64,000 nt of DNA from UBA1494_A sp963973975 (GCA_963973975.1 CAXBCF010000009.1:1-64000), one strand, 5' to 3'; positions 1 to 8,053 are shown, numbered from the stretch's first letter. The notes: generated from the sequence alone by a model not told the origin. Translations and numbers: made by a program.

Positions 1-1970
1 GCAGCTCCTGTATTGTTGCCGTTACAGTCAACGTTCGTCTGTGAAGTGATGCTGCTTGTTAATACCGTTGGTTCGGTGATGGTTACTGTTTCTACTACCG
101 GTCCACATGTATTGGCATCGCTGATAGTTACTGTGTAAGTTCCTGCTATTAAGTTGGTGATTGTTGGGGTGGTTGCAGTGGTATTCCACAAGTAAGTGTA
201 AGGGCCTGTGCCGCCAGCTCCTGCTGCTGTGGCAGCTCCTGTATTGTTGCCGTTACAGTCAACGTTCGTCTGTGAAGTGATGCTGCCTGTTAATACTGTT
301 GGTTCGGTAATGGTAGAACTACTAACAGAAGTACAGAGATTATTATCTGTAACAGTAACTGTATAAGTTCCTACTCCAATACCTGAAATACTAACCGAAG
401 TTGCAGCATTACTCCATAAATAACTATAGGGCAATGTTCCTCCAACTGCTGATGCTGTAATTTGTCCATCTGAAAATCCATTACAACTAACGTTATTGTC
501 AACTACTGAATTTGCTGTCAATGTAGTAGGAGCTACTATATTTTCCGTTGAAACTGAGGTACAAGAGTTTATGTCGGTAATTGTAACAATGTATGTGCCT
601 GCTAATAAACCCGTAATACTGGCTGTTGTTGCTGCATTGCTCCATAAAAATGAATAGGGTAAAGTTCCTCCAACTCCTGACGCTGTTAAACCACCATTCG
701 AAAACCCGTTACAACTTGCATTACTATCTACTACAATACTACTAACAAGTAAAGCAGGTTCGTTAACAGTATTAGAGCTAACGGATGTACAACCGTTTAA
801 ATCAGTTACAGTTACTGTATAAGTTCCTGCTGTAAGCCCGTTAATAATAGAAGTAGTAGCAGTATTATTCCATAAATAACTATATGGTGCAGTTCCTCCG
901 GTTGCAGATCCTGATATTTGTCCATCTGAATCTCCAAAGCAAGTAGCATCGTTATCAACTAAAGTAGAAGCTACTAAAGGGGGTGGTTGAGAGACAACTT
1001 CAGAAGAAGTTCCAGTACATCCATTTAAATCTGTTACTGTAACTGTATAAGTTCCAGCTGCAATTCCAGTAATTGATGGAGTAGTTGCACTTGTACTCCA
1101 CAAATAAGTATAAGGAGGCACACTTCCTGAAACTGCAGAATTAATTCCTCCATTTGTAAACCCACTACAACTTGGACTACTACTTATAGATGTTGACACA
1201 ATAAGTGCGGTAGGCTGATCTACAAAACTTGAAGAAGTATCAGTACATCCATTCGCATCAGTCACTGTAACAGTATAAACCCCCGAAGCTAAAGAATTAA
1301 TATTTGGTGTGGTAGCACTATTACTCCAGGAATAGGTAAAAATTGGTGTTCCTCCTGTTCGAATCGTATTAATAGAACCATTATTAGAGCCATTACAAGT
1401 AACATCCGCTGCTGTTGTAGCATTAATAATTAAAGAGTCTGGCTGTGTAATTATCCTAGAGCTAACTAAGGAACAGCCGTTAGCATCAGTAGTAGTGACA
1501 GTATAAGTCCCTGCCGATAAACCTGAAATCGAAAAAGTGGTTGCAGCATTACTCCACAAGTAGGTATAAGGTCCTACACCACCAGTAGTAAAGTTAAAAA
1601 TCTGACCATCTGATAATCCAAAACAAGATACATTTACAGAAGGGAGAGTGGTCGAAAGCGCTGTTGGCTGTGTTATTGTAGCAGTTGCTGTAGCGGTGTT
1701 TAGTAAATTATCAGTAACAGTGACGGTATATGTCCCTGCTGTTAACCCTGTAATCGTGTTAGTTAGTGAAGGAGTATTCACAGTAGATGCAGAGTTTGAC
1801 CATGTATAAGTATAATTTGCAACCCCGGGTGTTGTAGTTGCCGTAAGCTGACCTGTAGCAGCCCCATTACACAATACATTTGTTTGTGAAGAAATTGTTA
1901 TTGCCAGCTGGGCTCTAACGCTAAATGCAGAAATGGAAAAAACAAGTAAAAAAGCTAAACGCTTTAACAT
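1..1970 (-). CDS. SprB-repeat secreted adhesin-like protein, 5' part (runs off window)
   Basis: The frame is open from ATG 1968-1970 to the window edge, about 656 codons, with no stop. A signal peptide (MLKRLAFLLVFSISAFSVRA) is followed by at least eight copies of a module of about 76 residues. The module has CNG near its start, then PY(T/S)Y.W(S/N)N.AT, then L.AGTYTVTVTD.N.C. This is the SprB-repeat pattern of Bacteroidota gliding adhesins and other large type IX-secreted proteins. The two modules nearest the window edge are almost identical. A type IX C-terminal sorting domain would lie outside the window. Role in gliding or adhesion is inferred from the repeat family; the exact orthologue cannot be named. 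The gene diverges from the aldehyde dehydrogenase gene. Confidence 0.88.
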   Translation of the reverse strand, partial: MLKRLAFLLVFSISAFSVRAQLAITISSQTNVLCNGAATGQLTATTTPGVANYTYTWSNSASTVNTPSLTNTITGLTAGTYTVTVTDNLLNTATATATITQPTALSTTLPSVNVSCFGLSDGQIFNFTTGGVGPYTYLWSNAATTFSISGLSAGTYTVTTTDANGCSLVSSRIITQPDSLIINATTAADVTCNGSNNGSINTIRTGGTPIFTYSWSNSATTPNINSLASGVYTVTVTDANGCTDTSSSFVDQPTALIVSTSISSSPSCSGFTNGGINSAVSGSVPPYTYLWSTSATTPSITGIAAGTYTVTVTDLNGCTGTSSEVVSQPPPLVASTLVDNDATCFGDSDGQISGSATGGTAPYSYLWNNTATTSIINGLTAGTYTVTVTDLNGCTSVSSNTVNEPALLVSSIVVDSNASCNGFSNGGLTASGVGGTLPYSFLWSNAATTASITGLLAGTYIVTITDINSCTSVSTENIVAPTTLTANSVVDNNVSCNGFSDGQITASAVGGTLPYSYLWSNAATSVSISGIGVGTYTVTVTDNNLCTSVSSSTITEPTVLTGSITSQTNVDCNGNNTGAATAAGAGGTGPYTYLWNTTATTPTITNLIAGTYTVTISDANTCGPVVETVTITEPTVLTSSITSQTNVDCNGNNTGA
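127..1740 (-). repeat. Tandem 228-bp coding repeats (SprB modules)
   Basis: The codons for the TVTVTD motif recur at plus-strand positions 127, 355, 583, 811, 1039, 1267, 1495 and 1720. The spacing is exactly 228 bp seven times minus one, and 225 bp for the last interval. Units differ by point changes, except that bases 1-75 and 232-306 are nearly identical, which suggests a recent unit duplication or conversion. Confidence 0.9.
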
Positions 1971-2273
1971 TTTTTTATAAGTTTTTACAAATAAACACTA
2001 TTTAAAATCCCATTGAAAACGGCATCCCTTAATTATATGAAGAATCAATTGTTTATAAACTTAGAGAGTTTGGTTAATAGATTGGTCAAATTTAATTTTT
2101 TTCTAAACTAGATAAACAACTAATAATAAATTATTTAATCTTTTTAGTCAAGCAGTCACTTTTACGGCAACTTTTTAAAATAGTTATAAACAATTAATTG
2201 GAAACCTTAGCGCCCAATATTAAAATCCAATCTGTTACCTTTGATTTTTAATAAATGAATAAGACATTTGAAA
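1971..2273. other. Divergent intergenic region, 303 bp
   Basis: This AT-rich spacer separates the SprB-repeat gene (leftward) from the aldehyde dehydrogenase (rightward). Apart from the TAnnTTTG element at 2236-2243 I see no gene, RNA or strong hairpin in it. Confidence 0.6.
2236..2243 (+). promoter_or_regulatory. Bacteroidota -7 promoter element (TACCTTTG)
   Basis: It matches the TAnnTTTG consensus recognised by the Bacteroidota primary sigma factor and lies 30 bp before the ATG at 2274. I could not find a well-spaced -33 TTG, so this is a partial match. Confidence 0.45.
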
Positions 2274-3812
2274 ATGCAAAAAGGAATAGAATCAATCTTA
2301 GAAAATTTAAATCTAACAACAGAAAACCCAGGCACCTCAATTGGAAGTAAATGGCTCTCAGAAAACTCAGATTTTATTGCTTCTTACTCCCCTGTAGATG
2401 GGAAATTGATAGGAAAAGTAAAACAAACCTCAGCTAAAGAGTTTGAAACTGTTGTTTCAACTGCTGAAAAAGCTTTTAAAATTTGGAGAAAAGTACCAGC
2501 CCCAAAGAGAGGTGAAATTGTTCGTCAGTTTGGGGAAAAACTCCGCCAAAAGAAAGAAGCTTTAGGTATGTTGGTTTCTTATGAAATGGGAAAGTCATAC
2601 CAAGAGGGTATGGGAGAAGTGCAAGAAATGATTGATATCTGTGATTTTGCAGTTGGCCTTTCTCGACAACTTCATGGATTTACAATGCATTCTGAAAGAC
2701 CTAATCACAGGATGTATGAGCAATATCATCCCTTGGGAATTGTGGGAATTATTTCAGCTTTTAACTTTCCGGTTGCCGTTTGGGCTTGGAATACAGCTTT
2801 AGCTTGGGTTTGTGGCGATGTTTGTGTTTGGAAACCTTCAGAAAAGACGCCTCTGTGTGGAGTAGCTTGCCAAAAAATAATCGTTGAAGTGTTAGAAGAA
2901 AATGAGCTTCCAGAAGGCATAAGTTGCTTAATAAATGGAGACTATAAAATTGGAGAGCTAATGACAAATGATTCCAGAATTGCGCTAATTTCTGCAACTG
3001 GTTCCATTCGAATGGGCAAAATTGTGGCTCAAGCAGTTGCTAAACGATTGGGAAAATCATTGTTGGAATTAGGAGGTAATAATGCGGTAATCCTAACCGA
3101 ATCGACAGATTTAAAAATGTCGATTCCAGCTTTAGTTTTTGGAGCTGTTGGAACTTGCGGACAGCGCTGCACCTCAACTCGTCGATTGATTATTCATGAA
3201 AGTATTTACGATAAAGTAAGGGAAAACTTAATTTCAGCGTACAAGCAAATAAAAATTGGAGATCCTTTAGACGAAAAAAATCATGTTGGTCCCTTAATCG
3301 ATCAAGATGCTGTTGAAAATTATTTGAATGCACTCGAAGAAGTTAAAAAACAGGGTGGGACAATTGTAGTTGAAGGAGCTGTATTAGAAGGAGAAGGTTA
3401 TGAATCTGGATGCTATGTTAAACCAGCCATTGCTGAAGTAGAAAACGAATGGGAAATTGTTCAACATGAAACCTTTGCTCCCATTTTATACCTCATGAAA
3501 TATAAAAAATTAGAAGATGCAATCGCCATGCAAAATGGTGTAGTTCAAGGATTATCCTCTGCAATCATGACCAATAATATGCGCGAAATGGAAAAATTCC
3601 TTTCCGTTGAAGGATCTGATTGTGGAATTGCAAACGTAAACATAGGCACTTCTGGAGCAGAAATTGGCGGTGCATTTGGTGGAGAAAAAGAAACTGGAGG
3701 TGGTAGAGAATCCGGCTCCGATGCTTGGAAAATATACATGCGCAGACAGACTAACACCATCAATTACGGCACTGAATTACCATTGGCTCAAGGAATTAAA
3801 TTTGAGTTGTAA
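2274..3812 (+). CDS. ALDH7-family aldehyde dehydrogenase (L-piperidine-6-carboxylate / alpha-aminoadipate semialdehyde dehydrogenase)
   Basis: The 512-aa protein would oxidise alpha-aminoadipate semialdehyde (in equilibrium with piperideine-6-carboxylate) to alpha-aminoadipate with NAD+ in lysine catabolism, in the cytoplasm. It is full length for the ALDH superfamily. The general-base Glu lies in LLELGGNNAVI (about E265) and the nucleophile in GQRCTSTRR (about C299); both contexts are typical of ALDH7/antiquitin. The NAD-binding stretch ISATGSIRMG is present. A TTG two codons upstream (2268) would also open the frame; the ATG at 2274 is preferred. It stands alone, followed by a bidirectional terminator. 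The family is sure; the substrate is inferred from the family (AmaB/Pcd type). Confidence 0.88.
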   Translation: MQKGIESILENLNLTTENPGTSIGSKWLSENSDFIASYSPVDGKLIGKVKQTSAKEFETVVSTAEKAFKIWRKVPAPKRGEIVRQFGEKLRQKKEALGMLVSYEMGKSYQEGMGEVQEMIDICDFAVGLSRQLHGFTMHSERPNHRMYEQYHPLGIVGIISAFNFPVAVWAWNTALAWVCGDVCVWKPSEKTPLCGVACQKIIVEVLEENELPEGISCLINGDYKIGELMTNDSRIALISATGSIRMGKIVAQAVAKRLGKSLLELGGNNAVILTESTDLKMSIPALVFGAVGTCGQRCTSTRRLIIHESIYDKVRENLISAYKQIKIGDPLDEKNHVGPLIDQDAVENYLNALEEVKKQGGTIVVEGAVLEGEGYESGCYVKPAIAEVENEWEIVQHETFAPILYLMKYKKLEDAIAMQNGVVQGLSSAIMTNNMREMEKFLSVEGSDCGIANVNIGTSGAEIGGAFGGEKETGGGRESGSDAWKIYMRRQTNTINYGTELPLAQGIKFEL

Positions 3813-3816
3813 CATT

Positions 3817-3851
3817 AAAAAAAGCTAAATCAAAAATGATTTAGCTTTTTT
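3817..3851. terminator. Bidirectional intrinsic terminator between convergent genes
   Basis: The stem GCTAAATC / GATTTAGC with a 6-nt loop is flanked by an A-tract on the left and a T-tract on the right, so it can act in both directions. Its left arm contains the TAG stop and last codons of the minus-strand amidotransferase gene. Confidence 0.85.
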
Positions 3852-4424
3852 ACCTTCTACCCAATTCTTCAAAATTTCTTTCCCATGTTCACAAAGCACA
3901 CTTTCTGGATGAAACTGAACAGCGTGTATTGGTAAATCAGGGTGAGAAATCGCCATGATATTTCCAACTTCATCAACTGCTGTCACTTTCAGCATATTAT
4001 CTAAATTACTAGTTTCATCAATTACCCAAGAATGATAACGCCCAACTCTAAAGCTAGTTGGCAATCCATTAAATAATAAATTCTGCCCATCAATAATTCT
4101 TATTGGTGTAGACTGTCCATGAACGACTTGCTTGAGATTTTTTAGCCGCAAGCCAAATACCTCAGCAATGGCTTGCAAGCCCAAACAAATACCTAAAACT
4201 TCGTGTGATTTTTGTATTTTTCTTAAAAATGACATTAAACCTCCTGCTTGTTCTGGAAGTCCTGGTCCTGGAGAAATAACAACTTTGTGGTATTTGGATA
4301 AATTTATTTGATCAAGTTGATCATTCCTGTATACATCAATCCCCGGTGACCACATTTCCTCTAAATAGTGATAAAGGTTGTAAGTAAAGGAATCATAGTT
4401 GTCGATGAGGAGGATTTTGGGCAT
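3825..4424 (-). CDS. pabA: Class I glutamine amidotransferase, aminodeoxychorismate/anthranilate synthase component II
   Basis: The 199-aa protein would hydrolyse glutamine and pass ammonia to a PabB- or TrpE-type chorismate-binding partner for folate or tryptophan synthesis. The N-terminus LLIDNYDSFTYNL, oxyanion motif SPGPGLPE, nucleophile elbow GICLGLQAI (C80) and FHPES with H172/E174 complete a class I triad. No pabB or trpE gene is adjacent, which favours a stand-alone PabA, but PabA and TrpG cannot be separated on sequence alone. The gene converges on the aldehyde dehydrogenase and its last codons lie in the shared terminator. A TATTTTTG sequence (4429-4436, minus strand) sits only a few bases before the ATG, which would give a nearly leaderless mRNA. 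Confidence 0.85.
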   Translation of the reverse strand: MPKILLIDNYDSFTYNLYHYLEEMWSPGIDVYRNDQLDQINLSKYHKVVISPGPGLPEQAGGLMSFLRKIQKSHEVLGICLGLQAIAEVFGLRLKNLKQVVHGQSTPIRIIDGQNLLFNGLPTSFRVGRYHSWVIDETSNLDNMLKVTAVDEVGNIMAISHPDLPIHAVQFHPESVLCEHGKEILKNWVEGKKAKSFLI

Positions 4425-4563
4425 GCTGCAAAAATAAAGTAAAACCGTTTAAAGGATGAGGAGATTTTTTCTGATTTTTCAATCTCTTAAACCGTGAATT
4501 TCATTCTGGAAGTTTATTAATTTATTTAGCTTTTGAGCAAGCTCAATGTTTAATTGGGCATAA

Positions 4564-4591
4564 AAAAAGCTCATCTTTCAATGAGCTTTTT
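4564..4591. terminator. Hairpin with A/T flanks (duplicate terminator)
   Basis: The perfect stem AAAAAGCTCAT / ATGAGCTTTTT has a 6-nt loop. It is the structural counterpart of the tRNA-Cys terminator at 4853-4876, shifted by about 288 bp. It lies next to the tRNA 3'-end fragment. Confidence 0.7.
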
Positions 4592-4597
4592 ATTCGG

Positions 4598-4617
4598 TTG
4601 AGGTCGCGAGCGGATTC
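4598..4617 (-). pseudogene. Orphan 3'-end fragment of tRNA-Cys
   Basis: Twenty bases, including the acceptor 3' strand, discriminator and part of the T arm, are identical to 4885-4904 at the real tRNA-Cys gene. Beyond base 4617 the similarity stops abruptly inside the T arm and no tRNA fold can be made. It is a duplication or integration scar, not a functional tRNA. Confidence 0.75.
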
Positions 4618-4766
4618 CCTTCGGGCAGCCGTATGTGCTAAATAGTGCTTCGACCGAATAAAATAACACTTTCAGCGCTCCTTTTTTATGTCTTCTTTTT
4701 TCTTACAATTAAACCTTAATGCAAAGCGCATTGACTTCGTCCATCCGTAAATACTAAAAGGTGATT

Positions 4767-4887
4767 CAATACTTTGCAAAACGCACTACGTACTGTTTTT
4801 TTATGTCTTGGATTTGCTTATAAGTAAACTTAACTCAAATCCAAGACATAAAAAAACCCATCTTTCGATGGGTTTTGCAAAGTATTG
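4767..4887. repeat. Nested long inverted repeat next to tRNA-Cys
   Basis: The outer arms 4767-4782 and 4872-4887 are perfect 16-bp inverted copies (CAATACTTTGCAAAAC and its complement). The inner arms 4796-4816 and 4836-4856 are perfect 21-bp inverted copies around a 19-nt loop, centred on ATGTCTTGGATTTG and its complement. A further terminator hairpin sits inside the right half. Confidence 0.9.
4853..4876 (-). terminator. Intrinsic terminator of tRNA-Cys
   Basis: The stem AAAACCCATC / GATGGGTTTT with loop TTTC lies 11 bp after the tRNA 3' end. On the minus strand it is followed by a T-run (4851-4856), as expected for a factor-independent terminator. Confidence 0.75.
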
Positions 4888-4958
4888 AGGTCGCGAGCGG
4901 ATTCGAACCGCTGTGCAAGGTTTTGCAGACCTCTGCCTAACCACTCGGCCACGCGACC
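4888..4958 (-). tRNA. tRNA-Cys (GCA)
   Basis: The minus-strand 71-mer folds as a cloverleaf. The acceptor GGTCGCG pairs with CGCGACC, the anticodon stem AGGT/ACCT encloses the loop CTGCAAA with anticodon GCA, and the T arm carries TTCGAATC. The discriminator base is U73, the cysteine identity element. CCA is not encoded. Confidence 0.95.
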
Positions 4959-4990
4959 TTTAAAGAGTTGACAAAATTAAGCATTTTGAC

Positions 4991-6034
4991 CTAAAAATAT
5001 GTTTTTACAGCAAACTCAAACTGATCGATGAAAATCTGCTTCATAACACTAATGTTATTTTGCTCATAAAAGACAAGCATGGCTTTTTTATAATCAATAG
5101 AGTCAACCGTTCTAAAAGATAGTGGACAAATTCCACTTTGCAATAAAACGGCATTGCTCAAAATTCTCGCAGTTCGTTTATTTCCATCATTAAAGGGCTG
5201 TATGTAAGAAATCAGAGCTAATGAGAGCAGAGCTTTATCGAAGGAACTTGTTCGTTGGTTAATAATTTCACAAGCTAATTCTAAAGCATCTCTTATTTGA
5301 AACTCATTATCTAGTGGAGTGTAGTTCGTGCCTGTAATTCCAACTTTTCTTTTTCTTAAGTTTCGATCTATGGGTAGCTCTTTCACTAAAATAGAATGTA
5401 ATTCTTCAATTTTTGCTATGTTGAGACTTTCAAAATAGTCTTTTTCCTGCACAACGTAATCAATTGCTTCCTTGTGATTTAGTAGCATCGTCGCTTCATC
5501 CCTAGTTTTTCCAGCAGCAGTCTTCTTTTCTTTTAACAATTGCTCTGTCTCCAAAAGTGAATAGGTATTCCCCTCAATTTGTGAAGACTTCCAACTTAAA
5601 TCGATGGCTAAACGCTCCATTTCTTTTTCATATCCATTAACATCTAAACCTGATATTTTTTGCTCAAACTCTGATTGTAACAACTTAAGATACAAAGTCT
5701 CTTGCTCAGTAAATAATTTTAAAGATGGGAGCAACTCTTCCAAAAGCTTAAAATTAAACCCCTTAATGACTTTTCTTTCATCAATTTCTTTTGAGAAATA
5801 CGACGCCAAGTCTAATGGATATAAAATAGTAAAGTGTTGCGATAAAAAATAAACAGTAGCTTTTCCCTTACCAGATCTGGTAAGATAGTTTTGATCCAAC
5901 AACTCATTAAGTAGTCTCTTTACAGTTGCATAGCTAACTGCACCATCAATTTGCTCAAATACCTCTTTTGAAGAAAGTCTTTTTCCTCCCTCTAAAGCTC
6001 TAAATACTAATTGTTGATTTTTGCTAAAACTCAT
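4991..6034 (-). CDS. Fic-family protein with N-terminal winged helix; catalytic His replaced by Gln
   Basis: The 347-aa protein has a winged-helix DNA-binding region (about residues 1-65), a linker, a class II inhibitory motif SSQIEG (residues 150-155, Glu154) and a Fic core (about 180-320). The Fic loop reads QPFNDGNKRTAR: Q279 (codon CAG, 5198-5200) stands where nearly all Fic AMP-transferases have the catalytic His. Phosphate-binding residues (D283, G284, N285, R287) are kept. The enzyme may therefore lack AMPylation activity, or act as a ligand-binding transcription regulator. Four AGCTCA/TGAGCT half-sites directly upstream fit autoregulation. It is monocistronic, between tRNA-Cys and folB. 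The family is sure; the function is open. Confidence 0.88.
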   Translation of the reverse strand: MSFSKNQQLVFRALEGGKRLSSKEVFEQIDGAVSYATVKRLLNELLDQNYLTRSGKGKATVYFLSQHFTILYPLDLASYFSKEIDERKVIKGFNFKLLEELLPSLKLFTEQETLYLKLLQSEFEQKISGLDVNGYEKEMERLAIDLSWKSSQIEGNTYSLLETEQLLKEKKTAAGKTRDEATMLLNHKEAIDYVVQEKDYFESLNIAKIEELHSILVKELPIDRNLRKRKVGITGTNYTPLDNEFQIRDALELACEIINQRTSSFDKALLSLALISYIQPFNDGNKRTARILSNAVLLQSGICPLSFRTVDSIDYKKAMLVFYEQNNISVMKQIFIDQFEFAVKTYF

Positions 6035-6038
6035 TTGT

Positions 6039-6107
6039 AGCTCAAATATTTATCAAATATAGCTCATTTTTCAATATTTTGAGCTTTATTTCAATTTAAT
6101 TTGAGCT
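6039..6107. promoter_or_regulatory. Operator-like array of ATTTGAGCT half-sites upstream of the Fic gene
   Basis: AGCTCAAAT (6039), AGCTCATTT (6061), ATTTTGAGCT (6076) and ATTTGAGCT (6099) form two nested inverted pairs immediately before the Fic start codon. This is the arrangement expected for a dimeric winged-helix repressor. No protein is known to bind here; the partner is inferred from position. Confidence 0.45.
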
Positions 6108-6164
6108 TAATAGAGTTCTGATAATGGTTTTTTTAAAAAAGGAGTCGAAGAAGTAATTGTTTAG

Positions 6165-6515
6165 TTACCCTTCCATCACAACACTTACTTTCTCTATTTC
6201 ACCAGATATTGGCGGATTGAGCTTGCTAATTTTAAGGTGAACCTTTTGCACTTCAGAAAACTCACTTTTTATGCGTTTGATTATTCTTCCACACAAATGC
6301 TCTATGAGCTTGGAAGGTTGATCCATTTCCTCCTTTATCAAATTGTAAAGTGCCACATAGTTAACTGTTCCTTCAATCTTATCCGCTTCAGCTGCTAATG
6401 AAAAATCAGTTTCTACTGCTAAATTCACTTCAAACTTCCCACCAACAAGAGTTTCTTCATTAAAAACCCCGTGATGAGCAAAAAAAATAGCATTTTCTAG
6501 CAGTACTTTTTGCAT
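6165..6515 (-). CDS. folB: Dihydroneopterin aldolase
   Basis: The 116-aa protein fits FolB in length and pattern. It should convert 7,8-dihydroneopterin to 6-hydroxymethyl-dihydropterin and glycolaldehyde in folate synthesis. Recognisable features are the N-terminal strand LENAIFFAHHGVFNEE, the conserved region TVNYVALYNLIKEEM.QPSKLIEHL and the C-terminal KLNPPISGEIEKVSV with its lysine. The ATG overlaps the gltX stop codon (TAATG), so the two are translationally coupled in one operon. The assignment is firm on pattern. Confidence 0.88.
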   Translation of the reverse strand: MQKVLLENAIFFAHHGVFNEETLVGGKFEVNLAVETDFSLAAEADKIEGTVNYVALYNLIKEEMDQPSKLIEHLCGRIIKRIKSEFSEVQKVHLKISKLNPPISGEIEKVSVVMEG

Positions 6516-8053
6516 TAAGCCAGCTTTTTAATTCCTACTTCTAAACGTTCAATACTCTCCGCTTTTCCCAAAAGTGCTGAAATCGCAAACATAGAAGGAC
6601 CCATGCCCTGCCCGGTTAACAGTACTCTAAAAAGTGGCAATACTTTACCAATTCCCAATCCTTTTTCTTCCAAAAATGCCTTAAATTCCTGCTCAATGCT
6701 ATCTTGGTCGAATTTGCTCATGCCTTCAATACACGTCTTCCATTCTGTCATTAAAGCCGCACTGTCTTCTCCCCATTTATTTTTAACCGTTTTTTCATTG
6801 TATTCGCTTGGCGCTTCAAAAAAGTAATGTCCTTCGCTAGGAATATCTTTCAAAAATGTTGCACGCTCTTTCATCAAACCACAAACAGTAGCTAAATAAT
6901 CAATGTCTTTATTCCCAATAAGCGATTTACATTCGTCGTATTGCATTACAGTTTCAGCAATTTCACGATCGTCTTTAGCTCTTAAATACTGTTGATTAAA
7001 CCATCGCGCTTTCTCAGGATCAAATTTTGCTCCTGCTTTCCCTACTCGATCTATCGAAAAGGCATTGATCATTTCTTCCAAACTAAAAACTTCTTGAGGT
7101 GTTCCTGGATTCCAACCCAACAAGGCCAACATGTTTAAAAATGCCTCAGGAAAATAGCCTTTTTCTCTATAGCCAGATGAAATCTCACCAGATGAAGGAT
7201 CTTTCCATTCTAATGGAAAAACAGGAAAACCCAATCGATCTCCATCTCTTTTACTCAATTTTCCATTACCATCAGGTTTCAAAAGCAAAGGCAAATGCGC
7301 AAATTCAGGACGACTATCTTCCCAACCAAAGGCCTCATACAACAAAACATGCAAAGGAGCAGATGGCAACCATTCTTCTCCGCGAATCACGTGTGTAATG
7401 TTCATTAAATAATCATCTACAATATTTGCCAAGTGATAAGTCGGCATCCCATCTTCTTTAAGCAAAACCTTGTCGTCTAAGTTTGCACTGTGCACAGAAA
7501 CCCAACCACGAACCATGTCTTTAAACTTCACTTCTTCGTTTCTAGGAATTTTGATTCGAATTACATAAGGATCGCCTTTAGCTAATCGTGCTTTGACTTC
7601 TTCAGCAGAAAGTGAAATAGAATTTTTCATTCGCTGCCTGCTAATTGCATTGTACTGTGGTGCCGCTACTCCTGCTTTCTTTAAATCCTCGCGCATTTGC
7701 TCCAATTCTTCAGAAGAATCAAAGGCATAATACGCTTTACCAGAGTCAATCAACTGTTGAGCATATTTTTGATAAATTCCCAAATCTTTTCGCTCTGATT
7801 GCTTGTAAGGGCCTAAATCTCCTCCAAAACTTTGACCTTCATCCGGCAGAATACCACACCATTTTAACGATTCTAAAATATAGGCTTCAGCACCTTCTAC
7901 ATAGCGTGTTTGATCGGTGTCTTCTATTCTCAATAAAAAATCGCCGCCGTGTTTTTTTGCAAAAAGATAATTGTACAATGCAGTTCTAACACCGCCCATG
8001 TGCAAAGGTCCAGTCGGACTTGGAGCAAATCTTACCCTAACTTTTCTATCCAT
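6515..8053 (-). CDS. gltX: Glutamate--tRNA ligase
   Basis: This 512-aa class I aminoacyl-tRNA synthetase charges tRNA-Glu (and possibly tRNA-Gln, since gatA is in the window). The HIGH-type motif is PSPTGPLHMGGVRTALYN near the N-terminus and the KMSKS-type motif is KLSKRDGDRLG mid-protein; the C-terminal anticodon-binding helical region is intact. Length is normal for Bacteroidota GluRS. It is the first gene of a gltX-folB operon. A minus-strand TATTTTTG element lies at 8080-8087, about 30 bp before the ATG. Confidence 0.95.
   Translation of the reverse strand: MDRKVRVRFAPSPTGPLHMGGVRTALYNYLFAKKHGGDFLLRIEDTDQTRYVEGAEAYILESLKWCGILPDEGQSFGGDLGPYKQSERKDLGIYQKYAQQLIDSGKAYYAFDSSEELEQMREDLKKAGVAAPQYNAISRQRMKNSISLSAEEVKARLAKGDPYVIRIKIPRNEEVKFKDMVRGWVSVHSANLDDKVLLKEDGMPTYHLANIVDDYLMNITHVIRGEEWLPSAPLHVLLYEAFGWEDSRPEFAHLPLLLKPDGNGKLSKRDGDRLGFPVFPLEWKDPSSGEISSGYREKGYFPEAFLNMLALLGWNPGTPQEVFSLEEMINAFSIDRVGKAGAKFDPEKARWFNQQYLRAKDDREIAETVMQYDECKSLIGNKDIDYLATVCGLMKERATFLKDIPSEGHYFFEAPSEYNEKTVKNKWGEDSAALMTEWKTCIEGMSKFDQDSIEQEFKAFLEEKGLGIGKVLPLFRVLLTGQGMGPSMFAISALLGKAESIERLEVGIKKLA

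Larger units (their letters stand above)
4425..4887. other. Repeat-rich non-coding spacer downstream of tRNA-Cys
   Basis: The 463-bp stretch has no convincing reading frame. It holds two hairpin terminators, a 20-bp duplicate of the 3' end of tRNA-Cys, a nested inverted repeat (4767-4887) and two diverged copies of a roughly 60-bp segment. Those segments start CCGTA..T.CTAAA..GTG.TTC (about 4629 and 4746), and each is followed by TTTTTTATGTCTT. Confidence 0.7.

Noticed and set aside
1..1970. Regularly spaced repeats that could suggest a CRISPR array or satellite DNA
   Set aside because: The 228-bp spacing is codon-based and one open frame encodes SprB modules throughout; no short identical repeats with unique spacers.
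4600..4665. Second tRNA gene next to tRNA-Cys
   Set aside because: Only the 3' 17-20 bases match; no anticodon arm or D arm can be folded.
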